The notes beneath the pieces are model-generated. The model did not search any database. It saw only the letters and a program-made list of their open reading frames with translations, and was not told the origin of the DNA. 64,000 bases of DNA from Paenibacillus dokdonensis (GTDB lineage Bacteria; Bacillota; Bacilli; Paenibacillales; Paenibacillaceae): assembly GCF_004916975.1 (NCBI RefSeq), contig NZ_STGQ01000001.1:3713674-3777673 (forward strand), given 5' to 3'. This document shows, one piece after another, positions 18,345-27,468 of the stretch. Each line of letters opens with the position of its first letter. The stretch's first letter is position 1. A program made the translations under genes and the position numbers.

Positions 18345-18863
18345 CTAGTTGGAGACGGTCATCATGGTTTCACGCGGCGGTTCATAGGTTGAGAGTCTGC
18401 GAAAAGTGATCCCCTTCTGCTTCATCATCTCCGTGACCTTATCTGTATCCTTTGGATAGGATCGGTGAAATACAATTTCCGTTACCCCGCTGTTGGCCAG
18501 CATATTGGCGCAGGTCCAGCAAGGCTCGTCCGTTACATAAACCGAGCTGCCCTCACGGTCAATCCGGTCGGTAAAAAGCAGGAGATTCTGTTCGGCATGA
18601 ATCGTACGCACACAGCGCTGCTTTTTGATCATTTCCTGTTTACCGTCATGCTCTACCATTTCGAGCTCCTCTGCAATCATGCAGCCGGCCTCAGAGCAGT
18701 CCGGAACGCCCGATGGGGCTCCGTTATAGGCTGTGCCCAGCAGTTTTTTCCCTTGAACCAGCACGGCACCAACATGCCTGCGGGGACAGCGGGAACGCGT
18801 AGAAACCATGTAAGCAATATCCATAAAGTATGTGTCCCAGTCTTTGCGCGTTTCGTCGTTCAC
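18345..18863 (-). CDS. comEB: ComEB, dCMP deaminase-like protein
   Basis: A 172-residue zinc-dependent cytidine/deoxycytidylate deaminase family protein. The zinc and catalytic motif TIHAEQN (H-A-E) lies near residue 88, and PCWTCAN (PCxxC) near 115. The typical opening KDWDTYFMDIAYMVSTRSRC is present. It is encoded in comE operons, but family knowledge is that it is not needed for transformation in B. subtilis; it probably supplies dUMP. I chose the GTG at 18863 behind an AGGTGA site; a GTG 15 codons upstream is open but lies only two bases from a GGAG. It follows comEA by 54 bases. Confidence 0.9.
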   Translation of the reverse strand: MNDETRKDWDTYFMDIAYMVSTRSRCPRRHVGAVLVQGKKLLGTAYNGAPSGVPDCSEAGCMIAEELEMVEHDGKQEMIKKQRCVRTIHAEQNLLLFTDRIDREGSSVYVTDEPCWTCANMLANSGVTEIVFHRSYPKDTDKVTEMMKQKGITFRRLSTYEPPRETMMTVSN

Positions 18864-18917
18864 GTTTATCACCTGTTTTTCATAGAATGATTGTAAACAT
18901 TGTAGCACATCTCCGGG

Positions 18918-19520
18918 CTAAAGCTCTACGTAGGGCTTCATTTTCTCAAGCATTTTAGCACCAATTCCCTTAACCTTGTCCAGATCGCCCACCTTTTGAA
19001 AAGGACCATGCTGATTCCGATAGTCGATGATGGCCTGTGCCTTCTTTGCTCCAATGCCGGGTATATTGGTAAGCTCAGACGCCTGTGCGGTGTTAACGTT
19101 TATTTTGCGGACAGATGATGATTCACTTGTGGGAGGATCGGTTGAAGGACTTTCCGCTTTATTTTCTGGGACGCTGGGGCTTCCTGCCGGAGAGCCGCCT
19201 GAAGCTGCTGTTTGAGACTCTGCAGCTCCGGAATCCGTTCCTATTGGAGCAGAAGAAACCGCTTGAGCGGTTGGCTCGGTCTTCACAGGTTCTGTAGCTG
19301 TCTGAGTTTTGTCTTTAGCTGCATTCCCGCCATTTTGCGCTGCTTGTCCTCTACTGCCCTCCGGTGCCGGCTTATGTTCGTCCTCTAAAGCAGCAGCGAG
19401 CTTGGCGTTCAGCGGTTTCCACGCCTCTGCTTCATCTCCATGCTTCATGCCTGACAACAAAATCACGGCACTTCCTAATATGGCACAGCATATGCTGATC
19501 CCTACAGTCAAACGTTTCAT
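18918..19520 (-). CDS. comEA: Competence DNA receptor ComEA
   Basis: A 200-residue bitopic protein. There is a membrane segment at about residues 6-25, an unstructured Ala/Ser/Thr/Pro-rich linker (about 45-130), and then a C-terminal double helix-hairpin-helix domain with INVNTAQASELTNIPGIGAK and LDKVKGIGAKMLEKM that binds double-stranded DNA outside the membrane. It hands DNA to ComEC. GAGGTG lies before the ATG. I looked for a ComK-type paired A/T box upstream and did not see a convincing one. It is divergent from comER, the standard arrangement. Confidence 0.95.
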   Translation of the reverse strand: MKRLTVGISICCAILGSAVILLSGMKHGDEAEAWKPLNAKLAAALEDEHKPAPEGSRGQAAQNGGNAAKDKTQTATEPVKTEPTAQAVSSAPIGTDSGAAESQTAASGGSPAGSPSVPENKAESPSTDPPTSESSSVRKINVNTAQASELTNIPGIGAKKAQAIIDYRNQHGPFQKVGDLDKVKGIGAKMLEKMKPYVEL

Positions 19521-19711
19521 GTATACACCTCATTTTCATAGAAATGTCTGTCTTTACTTGAGAGAAGCTCACACCTTCTGATCTCTGAAAAAATAAAATG
19601 CTCTGCCGGAGCAGCGCCTGCTGAAAAACCGTCATGAGGTGCAGGTTCATATGCATACATTAAGGAGAAGGATTGCGCCGTTACCGCAAAGCACGAAAGG
19701 AGGGGACCTAT

Positions 19712-20542
19712 ATGAAGGTAGGATTCATCGGAACCGGCAGTATGGGAAGCATGTTGCTCGATACCTTCATTGCTTCCGGTGCGCTCATGCCTCAGCAAAT
19801 CTTCGCCAGCAACCGTTCATTAGAAAAGGTGAATTTGTTGGCTCAGCGTCATCCCGGACTGAATGTATGCAGCAGTAATGTAGAGACCGTCAAAAATAGC
19901 GATATCGTATTTCTATGCGTAAAACCGCTTCAGTATAAAGTCTTGATCGATGAAATCGGGAATGAAGTGAAGCCTAATCAGATCCTTGTATCGATCACGA
20001 GTCCGGTCCAAACACATCATCTCGAAAGCGCCCTGACCTGCAAGATTGCCAAAATCATTCCCAGCATCACACATTTAACGCTGAGCGGTGCTTCTCTATG
20101 CATGTACGGCAGTCGTATTAATGCAGAAGACAGGCTGCTTTTGGAAAAACTCCTGAGCTTCATCAGCAGGCCCTTGGAAATCCAGGAATCCCATGTGCGG
20201 ATTACCTCGGACTTTTCCAGCTGTGGACCTGCATTCATCAGCTTCTTTCTCGATCAATGGATTCAAGCAGCGGTTGAAATGACAGGCATCGGGCGTGAGA
20301 ATCTGACGGAATTAGCCGGCGAAATGCTGCTTGGAACAGGCAAGCTGCTAACGGAAGGCGGCTTCAAGCCTCATGAGCTTCAGGAAAGGGTTGCCGTACC
20401 TGGTGGAATCACAGCAGAAGCCCTAGCCCTGTTAAAGCAAAGCCTGGATGGTGTATTTCATCAGCTTATCTCCACGACTCATGCCAAATACGATGAAGAT
20501 TTGAGTAAATGTAATACACTCTTTGGCGATTCCAAAACATAG
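19712..20542 (+). CDS. comER: ComER, pyrroline-5-carboxylate reductase-like
   Basis: A 276-residue NAD(P)-dependent protein of the ProC fold. The dinucleotide site GFIGTGSMGSML is at residues 4-15. The C-terminal ProC helix pattern CGPAFISFFLDQ and VPGGITAEALALL is present. Despite the ProC fold it sits opposite comEA as ComER does in B. subtilis, where a link to the sporulation decision has been reported. The ATG at 19712 is preceded by AAAGGAGGGG; the longer frame adds 13 residues without a site. True proline synthesis activity cannot be excluded. Confidence 0.85.
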   Translation: MKVGFIGTGSMGSMLLDTFIASGALMPQQIFASNRSLEKVNLLAQRHPGLNVCSSNVETVKNSDIVFLCVKPLQYKVLIDEIGNEVKPNQILVSITSPVQTHHLESALTCKIAKIIPSITHLTLSGASLCMYGSRINAEDRLLLEKLLSFISRPLEIQESHVRITSDFSSCGPAFISFFLDQWIQAAVEMTGIGRENLTELAGEMLLGTGKLLTEGGFKPHELQERVAVPGGITAEALALLKQSLDGVFHQLISTTHAKYDEDLSKCNTLFGDSKT

Positions 20543-20581
20543 CCGTAAAGCAAATCTCTCAAAAAAGAGCAATGATTCTAA

Positions 20582-20618
20582 AGAAAATCCCCGTACAAAA
20601 TAAATTGTACGGGGATTG
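20582..20618 (-). terminator. Terminator between comER and leuS
   Basis: AATCCCCGTACAA and TTGTACGGGGATT pair over 13 bp. TTTTC follows on the minus strand after leuS; the plus side has a weaker tail but can serve comER. Confidence 0.85.
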
Positions 20619-20643
20619 AATGCTTTTCGATCCTGTTTATGAT

Positions 20644-23085
20644 TTAATTGGCTACAATATTAACCAGTTTGCCTGGAACAGCGACCACTTTGCGTACAGT
20701 CTTGCCAGCAATGGCCTGCTGGACATTGTCCTGAGACATGCTGTATTCCTGCATAGCTTCCTGGTTCATGTCTTTGGCAATCATGGCGCGCTGAACGATT
20801 TTACCGTTGACCTGAATGACGATTTCAACCTCGGAATCAACCGTCCATGCTTCATCAAAAGCTGGCCATGCAGCATATGTGATGCTTTCCTGATGTCCGA
20901 GACGTTCCCACAGCTCTTCGGTAATATGCGGTGCAAACGGTGCAAGCAGCTGCGTAAAGTCCTCTATCGCTTTGCGCGGAATCGAATCAGCCTTATAAGC
21001 ATCATTGATGAAAATCATCAGCTGGCTGATCGCTGTGTTGAAACGCAGATGTTCCATATCTTCAGTAACTTTTTTGATCGTTTTATGCCAAACGCGTTTG
21101 AATTCATCGCTGCCTTCATTATCAGTAATTTTTGAATTCAGACTGCCGTCTTCATTAATGACAAGACGCCATACACGGGACAGGAAGCGGTGCGAACCTT
21201 CCACACCATTTTCGTTCCATGGCTTCGTTGCTTCGAGCGGCCCCATGAACATTTCATAAATGCGGAGCGTATCCGCGCCATAATTCTCAACAATTTCATC
21301 GGGATTGATGACATTGCCGCGGGACTTACTCATTTTTTCATTATTTGTTCCAAGAATCATGCCCTGGTTCACCAGCTTCTGGAAAGGCTCCTTGGTGCTG
21401 ACAACGCCCAGATCATAAAGAACCTTATGCCAGAAGCGTGCATACAGCAGATGAAGCACAGCATGCTCAACTCCGCCGATGTACAGATCTACCGGCATCC
21501 ATTCGCGTTCTTTCTCCTTCGAAATGAGCTCCTCTTGGTTATGAGGATCAATAAACCGCAGATAATACCAGCAGCTGCCTGCCCATTGCGGCATGGTGTT
21601 CGTCTCGCGGCGTGCTTTCATGCCGGTCTCCGGATCCACCGTTTCCACCCACTCGGTTACGTTCGCAAGCGGTGATTCTCCTGTGCCGGATGGTTTAATC
21701 TGCTCAATATCCGGCAGCATCAACGGAAGCTGGTCCTCCGGAACAGTCTTCATGGTGCCGTCCTCAAGATGCAGAATCGGAATCGGCTCTCCCCAATAAC
21801 GTTGCCGGCTGAACAGCCAATCGCGCAGACGGTAGGTCGTTTTCCCTTGCCCATTTCCGTTTTCTTCAAGCCAGGTAATCATTGCAGGGATGGCTTCTTC
21901 TGTGCCCAAGCCGTTCAGGAAGCCGGAGTTGACAAGCTCTCCTCCACCACTGTACGCCTCTTCCTGCACATTGCCGCCTTTCACGACTTCAATGATTTCC
22001 AATCCGAACTGCTTCGCGAATTCCCAGTCACGTGTATCATGGCCTGGAACCGCCATAATTGCACCTGTTCCATAACCGGCAAGCACATAATCGGCGATCC
22101 AGATTGGCAGCTTCGCACCATTCACTGGATTGACCGCATAAGCACCTGTAAACACACCGGTTTTGTCCTTAGCGAGATCCGTACGCTCCAGGTCGCTCTT
22201 TCGAGCTGCTTGATCCTGATAAGCTTTTACAGCTTCGAGCTGATCCGGCGTTGTAATCTCTGCTACCAGGTCATGTTCAGGAGCAAGCACGCAGTAACTG
22301 GCGCCAAACAGGGTATCCGGACGGGTAGTAAACACGGTAAGCTTACCTTCATGTCCTTCGATATCAAAGTTCACTTCAGCCCCTTTGGATTTACCAATCC
22401 AGTTGCGCTGCATATCTTTAATGCTTTCGGACCAGTCCAGTTCCTCCAGATCCTCAAGCAGACGTTCTGCATATTCGGTAATTTTCAGTACCCATTGTCT
22501 CATCGGCTTGCGGACAACCGGATGTCCACCGCGCTCGCTCTTGCCGTCAATAACTTCTTCGTTTGCAAGCACGGTACCCAGAGCCGGGCACCAGTTCACA
22601 GGCAGTTCAGATACGTAAGCAAGGCCTTTATTGTACAGCTGGATGAAAATCCACTGCGTCCATTTGTAATAATCCGGGTCTGTCGTGCTGATCTCGCGAT
22701 CCCAGTCGTAGGAGAAACCCAAAGATTTGATTTGGCGGCGGAAATTGTTGATATTCTTCACCGTGATGTCACGTGGATGTTCACCTGTATCAAGAGCATG
22801 CTGCTCTGCAGGTAGGCCAAACGCGTCCCATCCCATCGGATGCAGCACATTGTAACCGCGCATTCTCTTATAGCGGGATACAATATCGGTTGCCGTATAC
22901 CCTTCAGGATGCCCTACATGGAGGCCCGCACCGGACGGATACGGAAACATATCCAGCGCATAAAACTTCGGCTTACCAGATTCCTCTCCCGTTTTAAACG
23001 TATGATGCTCATCCCAATACTTCTGCCACTTCGGCTCAATTGTCTGGGCCTGATATCCCTGAGCCTGCTGCCCATTTTCACTCAT
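20644..23085 (-). CDS. leuS: Leucyl-tRNA synthetase
   Basis: An 813-residue class Ia synthetase that charges tRNA-Leu. The HIGH-type motif is [16 protein letters not shown] (near residue 50) and the KMSKS loop is [11 protein letters not shown] (near 575). The editing domain between them contains [11 protein letters not shown] and the conserved [12 protein letters not shown] (about 330). The anticodon-binding helical domain and the flexible C-terminal domain (VQVNGK) are complete. GGAGG lies before the ATG. It is controlled by a leucine T-box leader at 23200-23475. Confidence 0.97.
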   Translation of the reverse strand: MSENGQQAQGYQAQTIEPKWQKYWDEHHTFKTGEESGKPKFYALDMFPYPSGAGLHVGHPEGYTATDIVSRYKRMRGYNVLHPMGWDAFGLPAEQHALDTGEHPRDITVKNINNFRRQIKSLGFSYDWDREISTTDPDYYKWTQWIFIQLYNKGLAYVSELPVNWCPALGTVLANEEVIDGKSERGGHPVVRKPMRQWVLKITEYAERLLEDLEELDWSESIKDMQRNWIGKSKGAEVNFDIEGHEGKLTVFTTRPDTLFGASYCVLAPEHDLVAEITTPDQLEAVKAYQDQAARKSDLERTDLAKDKTGVFTGAYAVNPVNGAKLPIWIADYVLAGYGTGAIMAVPGHDTRDWEFAKQFGLEIIEVVKGGNVQEEAYSGGGELVNSGFLNGLGTEEAIPAMITWLEENGNGQGKTTYRLRDWLFSRQRYWGEPIPILHLEDGTMKTVPEDQLPLMLPDIEQIKPSGTGESPLANVTEWVETVDPETGMKARRETNTMPQWAGSCWYYLRFIDPHNQEELISKEKEREWMPVDLYIGGVEHAVLHLLYARFWHKVLYDLGVVSTKEPFQKLVNQGMILGTNNEKMSKSRGNVINPDEIVENYGADTLRIYEMFMGPLEATKPWNENGVEGSHRFLSRVWRLVINEDGSLNSKITDNEGSDEFKRVWHKTIKKVTEDMEHLRFNTAISQLMIFINDAYKADSIPRKAIEDFTQLLAPFAPHITEELWERLGHQESITYAAWPAFDEAWTVDSEVEIVIQVNGKIVQRAMIAKDMNQEAMQEYSMSQDNVQQAIAGKTVRKVVAVPGKLVNIVAN

Positions 23086-23199
23086 AATCTGATGTCCTCC
23101 TCATACAGTCAGGCGGCCTTGCTGCAAGCCGCGATCCATTACTCTTTTTTTCATCAATCTTAAACTTCATACGCCGTCCCTTTCAGAACGGAATCCATT

Positions 23200-23475
23200 A
23201 AAAAAACCCCTGCATCCATAGCGTATTAGCGCTAGGGACGAGAGGTTTGATTCCCGTGGTACCACCCTAGTTAGCGGAAAATATACTTTATTCTCCACTC
23301 CCTTTGCACCCTTATCGGAGGTGAGGCGATGGTTCTTCGCGCCAAATAATAAACATTCCGCGTTTCAAACCATGACTCCAAGGCGAGTTCATTCCGCTTC
23401 GTCAACCGGCTTGCACCATCCGCCGGCTCTCTGTGTGACACCGCTGAAACTAATACCCCTCATCATTGTCAGAAG
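23200..23475 (-). promoter_or_regulatory. Leucine T-box riboswitch upstream of leuS
   Basis: On the minus strand the T-box consensus AGGGTGGTACCACGG is at 23254-23268, followed by the antiterminator/terminator region and a T7 run at about 23201-23207. The Stem I region holds GAACTCGCC with the specifier codon CTC (Leu) at 23385-23387. Uncharged tRNA-Leu pairs with the specifier and the UGGN bulge (TGGT in the T-box) and prevents termination, raising leuS expression under leucine starvation. Confidence 0.9.
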
Positions 23476-23563
23476 TTATTTAATTTGATCAAATCATTAG
23501 ATTGAGCTAAAGATTGACTCGTTTTTAGTTCATTCTACGTTAAGTAAAACTACATTAAGTCAT

Positions 23564-23592
23564 ATTATATATAAAACCGTCAGGACAGTCAA
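23564..23592 (-). promoter_or_regulatory. Sigma-A promoter of the leuS leader
   Basis: TTGACT, 17 bases, TATAAT on the minus strand, about 90 bases upstream of the T-box Stem I. Confidence 0.8.
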
Positions 23593-23635
23593 TCGGTAGC
23601 GTCGCAGCAAAATATATGCTTATTTCGGATACGCT

Positions 23636-23664
23636 GTATAATATAAGTCACTGGTACCATACTA
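23636..23664 (+). promoter_or_regulatory. SigF/SigG-type promoter of the 52-codon gene
   Basis: GTATA, 17 bases, CATACTA, matching gHATR-N17/18-CATNHTA throughout. It ends 45 bases before the ATG at 23709. A TATAAT also overlaps the -35, but without a sigma-A -35 in phase. Confidence 0.5.
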
Positions 23665-23708
23665 CATATTGTCTGTCCAAACTTTTATGAACCAGGGGGA
23701 GTGTTTGT

Positions 23709-23867
23709 ATGCGTGAAGGTCTGATTCCTGCCGTTCTGGGAACTGTAGTATCTACTTCCGGCGCCCTACTTCTGGGCAGCAAGTATAAACTTGCCGCCAC
23801 AGGAATTCTTGGATTCGGCCTGGCTCATGTCGTGCTGGGAACGATCGATTTGATCGAACACCGGTAA
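23709..23867 (+). CDS. Small hydrophobic protein, possibly forespore-expressed
   Basis: A 52-residue protein beginning MREGLIPAVLGTVV, with two Gly/Ala-rich hydrophobic stretches (residues 5-23 and 28-47) separated by GSKYK, and an acidic/basic tail IDLIEHR. It could be a small two-pass membrane protein. GGGGGAG lies 8 bases before the ATG, a terminator follows 28 bases after the stop, and codon use looks like the neighbours, so I take it as real. I do not recognise the family. The forespore-type promoter in front suggests a sporulation role, which is inference. Confidence 0.65.
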   Translation: MREGLIPAVLGTVVSTSGALLLGSKYKLAATGILGFGLAHVVLGTIDLIEHR

Positions 23868-23895
23868 GAGAAAGTCTTGGATAGGTAGCAATACA

Positions 23896-23945
23896 AAAAG
23901 AGCTGGCTCGTCAGAACAATCCTGTTCTGGCAAGCCAGCTTTTTC
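23896..23945. terminator. Bidirectional terminator
   Basis: AAAAAGAGCTGGCT and AGCCAGCTTTTT pair around an inner CAGAAC/GTTCTG stem, with T runs on both sides. It serves the 52-codon gene (plus) and the YoxD-like gene (minus). Confidence 0.88.
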
Positions 23946-23974
23946 TTCCCATCATCGCTTGAAAAATATATTTT

Positions 23975-24703
23975 TTATTGTGGATTGGTTGTCCAAATAC
24001 CTGCGGACTTCACAAAAACACGGGCTGGAAGCTTTAAGGAGGCCAAAGCGAGCTCAGCCACATCCTCCGGCTGCATCATCCGGTCCTCGTCTCCAATGTT
24101 CAAATTGTTGTCCCGCGCCAAATCTGTATTCACCGTGCTTGGAGTCAGTGCCATTACACGAATGTTCTTTTTGCGTACTTCCTGAAGAAGTGACTCTGTC
24201 AGTCCCATGATTCCGAATTTGGATGCGCAGTATGCGGAACCTGTTGCGAATCCTTTTTCACCTGCTGTCGAGGAGATATTAATGATATTGCCGCTGTTTT
24301 GTTCCATCATTGTCGGCAGAACTGCCCGGGATACGTAATACGTGCCCATCAGGTTTACTTGGATGATACGCTCCCACTGATCCGGATCCATGTCAGCCAC
24401 CGTACCAAACGCAGCCATGCCTGCATTATTGATCAGGATATCTATGCTTCCCAGTTCCTGTCCCAGCTTCGATATGGCATTCTCTACTTCCGTACGGGAA
24501 GATACATCTGCCGTTGCGGTATATACGGATACTCCATATTCTGTGGTTAAAGAATCACGTAGCGCGTTCAGATCGGAGGCAGTTCTAGCCATCAGACCCA
24601 AATGAACTCCTTCTTTGGCTAATGCAGTTGCGATGGCAAGGCCGATACCCTTTCCGGCACCTGTAATGATCGCTGTTTTATCTTTTAAATTGGTAAGTTT
24701 CAT
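23975..24703 (-). CDS. YoxD/FabG-like short-chain dehydrogenase
   Basis: A 242-residue classical SDR. The NAD(P) site TGAGKGIGLAIA is at about residue 14, NNAG near 92, and the catalytic triad Ser (NISSTAGEKG), Tyr and Lys (YCASK) is intact. Over its length it resembles B. subtilis YoxD, including LQEVRKKNIRVMALTPSTV and the C-terminal VKSAGIWTTNP. Annotated as 3-oxoacyl-ACP reductase-like, but the substrate is not known and no fatty-acid genes are nearby. It stands alone between two terminators. Confidence 0.85.
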   Translation of the reverse strand: MKLTNLKDKTAIITGAGKGIGLAIATALAKEGVHLGLMARTASDLNALRDSLTTEYGVSVYTATADVSSRTEVENAISKLGQELGSIDILINNAGMAAFGTVADMDPDQWERIIQVNLMGTYYVSRAVLPTMMEQNSGNIINISSTAGEKGFATGSAYCASKFGIMGLTESLLQEVRKKNIRVMALTPSTVNTDLARDNNLNIGDEDRMMQPEDVAELALASLKLPARVFVKSAGIWTTNPQ

Positions 24704-24760
24704 TCTCTTCCATCCCTTCTTCTACGAAGCTTCTTTTTATTACCCATAATACCATGTAGC

Positions 24761-24790
24761 AAAAAGCCCCGGAAGCCGTGTTCCGAGGCA
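24761..24790 (-). terminator. Terminator of the yqe operon
   Basis: On the minus strand GCCTCGGAA pairs with TTCCGGGGC and is followed by TTTTT. It lies 50 bases after the last operon gene. Confidence 0.8.
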
Positions 24791-24840
24791 TTATTTTTCC
24801 CATTTCCGGATACGAATTATCCGAATCAGGCTAAGACTAA

Positions 24841-25611
24841 CTATTTAACCGCCACATAAAAAAGCCGCTGAGCATCGTCTCCGGCTTCCACCCATTCAAA
24901 ATCAGCATAGCATTTCACATCGCGGAATCCCGCCTTGACCAGCTCCGTCTTCATCCATTCCGGATCATAAGCCCGCTGGACATGCGTTTCTTCAAACCGG
25001 CGGTACAGATCGCTCTGCTCCTCCTTCGCGAAAATGCTCAAATGATGCTCGATTTCACACCGGGGAGCATCCAGCTCGCAGGTCCATATGTAAGATACAG
25101 ACCTGTCATCCCAGACAAAAGGCTGCTCTTCATCGTAACGGATCATCGTATTCGGATGATGCACATCGAACAGAAAAATCCCTCCGGGCTTCAATCCCTT
25201 ATAGGTTTGGGCGAATGCAGCGGTGACATCTCTCTCTTCCAGCAAATAACTAAAGCAATCGCAGAAGGAAATAACCGCATCCACCTGCTCCGGAATTTCC
25301 CATTCCCGCATATCCTGCTGCACCCAGCGGATTGAGCCTTCACGGTAGAGTCTGCTGCCTTGCGGCGTGCTCTCCATTTTTCGTCTTGCCACAGACAGCA
25401 TGTCCGCGGATAGATCGATTCCGGTCACTTCGAAGCCTGAGTTGACGAGCGGGATGGTAATGCTGCCCGTACCGCAGCCGAGCTCGACTACGCTTTTCGG
25501 CATGCTGCCATGCTTATCCCAAGCCTGACGGGCAAAACGAAGCCAATCCGGATAAGGCATATCCTCCATCAATTCATCGTAGACATATGCAAATTTTCTG
25601 TATGAAGACAT
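24841..25611 (-). CDS. yqeM: YqeM-like SAM-dependent methyltransferase
   Basis: A 256-residue class I methyltransferase. AYVYDELMEDMPYPDW at the N-terminus is typical of YqeM, and motif I VVELGCGTGSITIPL lies near residue 40; the acidic end of beta-2 is VTGIDLSADML. The methyl acceptor is unknown. It is the last gene of the yqe operon, 26 bases after the S1-domain gene, as in B. subtilis where yqeM follows rsfS. I chose the ATG at 25611; a GTG eight codons upstream is open but lacks a ribosome site. Confidence 0.85.
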   Translation of the reverse strand: MSSYRKFAYVYDELMEDMPYPDWLRFARQAWDKHGSMPKSVVELGCGTGSITIPLVNSGFEVTGIDLSADMLSVARRKMESTPQGSRLYREGSIRWVQQDMREWEIPEQVDAVISFCDCFSYLLEERDVTAAFAQTYKGLKPGGIFLFDVHHPNTMIRYDEEQPFVWDDRSVSYIWTCELDAPRCEIEHHLSIFAKEEQSDLYRRFEETHVQRAYDPEWMKTELVKAGFRDVKCYADFEWVEAGDDAQRLFYVAVK

Positions 25612-25637
25612 GATGACACCGCACTTTCTGTTCACTT

Positions 25638-26549
25638 TCAGCTTTCAGTGGAATTTTCCTGTTTCTCAGAATCCGATTTGGCCAAATACGTCCAATTTTC
25701 CTTCTGTGTCACAAGGCCTTCCTTCATCAATTTACCCAATGCCCGTTTAAAGGCCGATTTACTGATACCAAAGCGCTGCTTGATAATATCCGGAGGTGTA
25801 GCATCCGAATACGGCATGCCGCCGGCAGGACGTTCCTTCAAGAAGGTAAGAATCCGTTCCGAATCCATGTCACGGCCAACTTCCTTGCGCTGGGCCATGG
25901 ATAGATTTACACGGCCGTCTTCCCGGATATGACTGACACGAACCTCCACTTCCTCACCGAGTCTTAACAGGTTAAGACGCTCTGAGGAGTGAATCATGCC
26001 GATGACTCCGAGGCCTACTACGCCGCCATCTACGATGACGAAGGTTCCCATCTGCAGTGGTCTGTATACCGTGGCCTTGAACCATTGATTCAGCCAGGAT
26101 ACAGGTGCACTGAAGGCATGTCGGGACAATTCCTGCTCTCCCGCCAGTTTGGCGCGAAGGCGTCCCTGTTTGTCATGCTCCATAACCACGAATACAGAGT
26201 CCCCTACCTGAGGCCGGAGCTCCTTCAATTCGGGCAGCTCGCGAATCGGCAGCAAAAGCTGACGGCCGAGGCCCATTTCAAGAAAGCAGCCCAGGCGCGG
26301 ATGCACATCAGCTACTACCAGCTTCGCCATTTCACCAAGTGTAAGATATGGCTTCTTCATTGTCGCTGCAAGTCGGTCTTCCGTATCATAGAAGATGAAT
26401 ACTTCAACATCGTCACCCGGTTTAATCTCATGCGTTAATTCCGTATAGTGCAGGAGAACGTCCTGGTCTCCCGCATCCAGAAAGTATCCGTATGGCGACA
26501 CTTCGCGGAGCACTTCATACGTCTCTATCGTTCCTGCAACCGGACTCAT
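25638..26549 (-). CDS. S1-domain RNA-binding protein, CvfB/YitL-like
   Basis: A 303-residue protein with repeated S1/OB RNA-binding units (about 5-60, 65-130 and 145-215; the last includes GMIHSSE and VRVSHIREDGRVNLSM). A C-terminal winged-helix part (about 240-300, IIKQRFGISKSAFKRALGKLMKEGLV) follows. This is the layout of CvfB/YitL, which binds RNA and affects virulence-factor expression in Staphylococcus. Its place between rsfS and yqeM is an insertion compared with B. subtilis. The ATG at 26549 overlaps the rsfS stop (ATGA) and has GGAG before it. Confidence 0.85.
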   Translation of the reverse strand: MSPVAGTIETYEVLREVSPYGYFLDAGDQDVLLHYTELTHEIKPGDDVEVFIFYDTEDRLAATMKKPYLTLGEMAKLVVADVHPRLGCFLEMGLGRQLLLPIRELPELKELRPQVGDSVFVVMEHDKQGRLRAKLAGEQELSRHAFSAPVSWLNQWFKATVYRPLQMGTFVIVDGGVVGLGVIGMIHSSERLNLLRLGEEVEVRVSHIREDGRVNLSMAQRKEVGRDMDSERILTFLKERPAGGMPYSDATPPDIIKQRFGISKSAFKRALGKLMKEGLVTQKENWTYLAKSDSEKQENSTES

Positions 26550-26893
26550 ACGTTCTCCACAACCTTGGCATCCGACCACAAGCGTTCGATATTGTAATAA
26601 TCGCGTTCATCCCGGTGGAAGACATGAACAATGACATCTCCAAGGTCAATGAGTACCCAACGTGCGGAGTTCATACCTTCAATTCCGCGTATTTCCGAGC
26701 CCGTTTCTTGAACCCGCTTGCGGATTTCGGTTGCAATAGATTGGACCTGTACGTCTGAGTTACCGTGACAAATCACAAAATAATCCGAGATCAACGAAAC
26801 GCCTTTCAAATCAAGCGCCACGACGTTCATTGCTTTTTTATCTTCAGCAGCTTCTACTGCCAGGTTTAACAATTGTTCTGATGTAAGGGTCAT
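26546..26893 (-). CDS. rsfS: Ribosomal silencing factor RsfS
   Basis: A 115-residue protein of the RsfS/YbeB/Iojap family. The whole chain fits: LAVEAAEDKKAMNVVALDLKG, DYFVICHGNSDVQVQSIA and WVLIDLGDVIVHVFHRDERDYYNIERLW. It binds ribosomal protein L14 on the 50S subunit and blocks subunit joining when nutrients are short. The start overlaps the yqeK stop by four bases and its own stop overlaps the next gene, so it is tightly coupled in the operon. Confidence 0.95.
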   Translation of the reverse strand: MTLTSEQLLNLAVEAAEDKKAMNVVALDLKGVSLISDYFVICHGNSDVQVQSIATEIRKRVQETGSEIRGIEGMNSARWVLIDLGDVIVHVFHRDERDYYNIERLWSDAKVVENV

Positions 26894-27468
26894 GAATTCG
26901 CCTCCAACTGTTTAATAAGATCATTACGCGCAAATACCGTCAGCGGATAAATAATCTGCCGCCGGGATACAAGCAGGCTAATTGTTGAATCAAAACCTGC
27001 AATCAGCCCTTCTTCAAGGCTATGGTGAGCCAGTTCTCGAATATTATTCACACCGGGAAAATCCCTTCCCGGCTCAATATAATCTGCCAGGCATACCACT
27101 TTATCCATGAGTGTCATGCCAATCCGCCCGGATGTATGATACTTGATCGCATCAAGTATTTCCGGGTCTTCAACTCCGTAATCCCTCTTGGCGACAAAAG
27201 CTCCCACTTCTGCATGCCAAAGCGATTTATCATAAAACAAAAGGTCCTTGGACAGGTCATTCTCCCGGATTACCAATTCCATCTGCTTGACGGGCCAGTA
27301 TTTGGCAACATCATGCAAAATCGCGGCTCTTTCTGCTTTTACAGGATCTGCTCCATACAGCCCGGCAAGCTTGACTGAGGATTCCATTACACCTTGAGTA
27401 TGCTGCCAGCGCATGGCCGGCATTTGCTCCGAAACCGATTTAATCAGTTCTTCCCGGCCGAATTCCAT
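26890..27468 (-). CDS. yqeK: HD-domain Ap4A hydrolase YqeK
   Basis: A 192-residue HD-domain protein. The metal-binding His/Asp pair is in ERAAILHDVAKYW, with further ligands in LWHAEVGAF and IKYHTSGRIGM. The family splits diadenosine tetraphosphate symmetrically to two ADP in Gram-positive bacteria. The ATG at 27468 has AAGGAGAGG upstream; it lies inside the 3' end of nadD (29-base overlap), as in other Bacillales. Confidence 0.92.
   Translation of the reverse strand: MEFGREELIKSVSEQMPAMRWQHTQGVMESSVKLAGLYGADPVKAERAAILHDVAKYWPVKQMELVIRENDLSKDLLFYDKSLWHAEVGAFVAKRDYGVEDPEILDAIKYHTSGRIGMTLMDKVVCLADYIEPGRDFPGVNNIRELAHHSLEEGLIAGFDSTISLLVSRRQIIYPLTVFARNDLIKQLEANS

Noticed and set aside
19521..19711. 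ComK box in the comEA-comER interval
   Set aside because: No paired AAAA-N5-TTTT units at the known spacings were visible.
21769..22815. 348-codon plus-strand frame opposite leuS
   Set aside because: It is the antisense shadow of the leuS coding region; the leuS frame has all motifs and a ribosome site.
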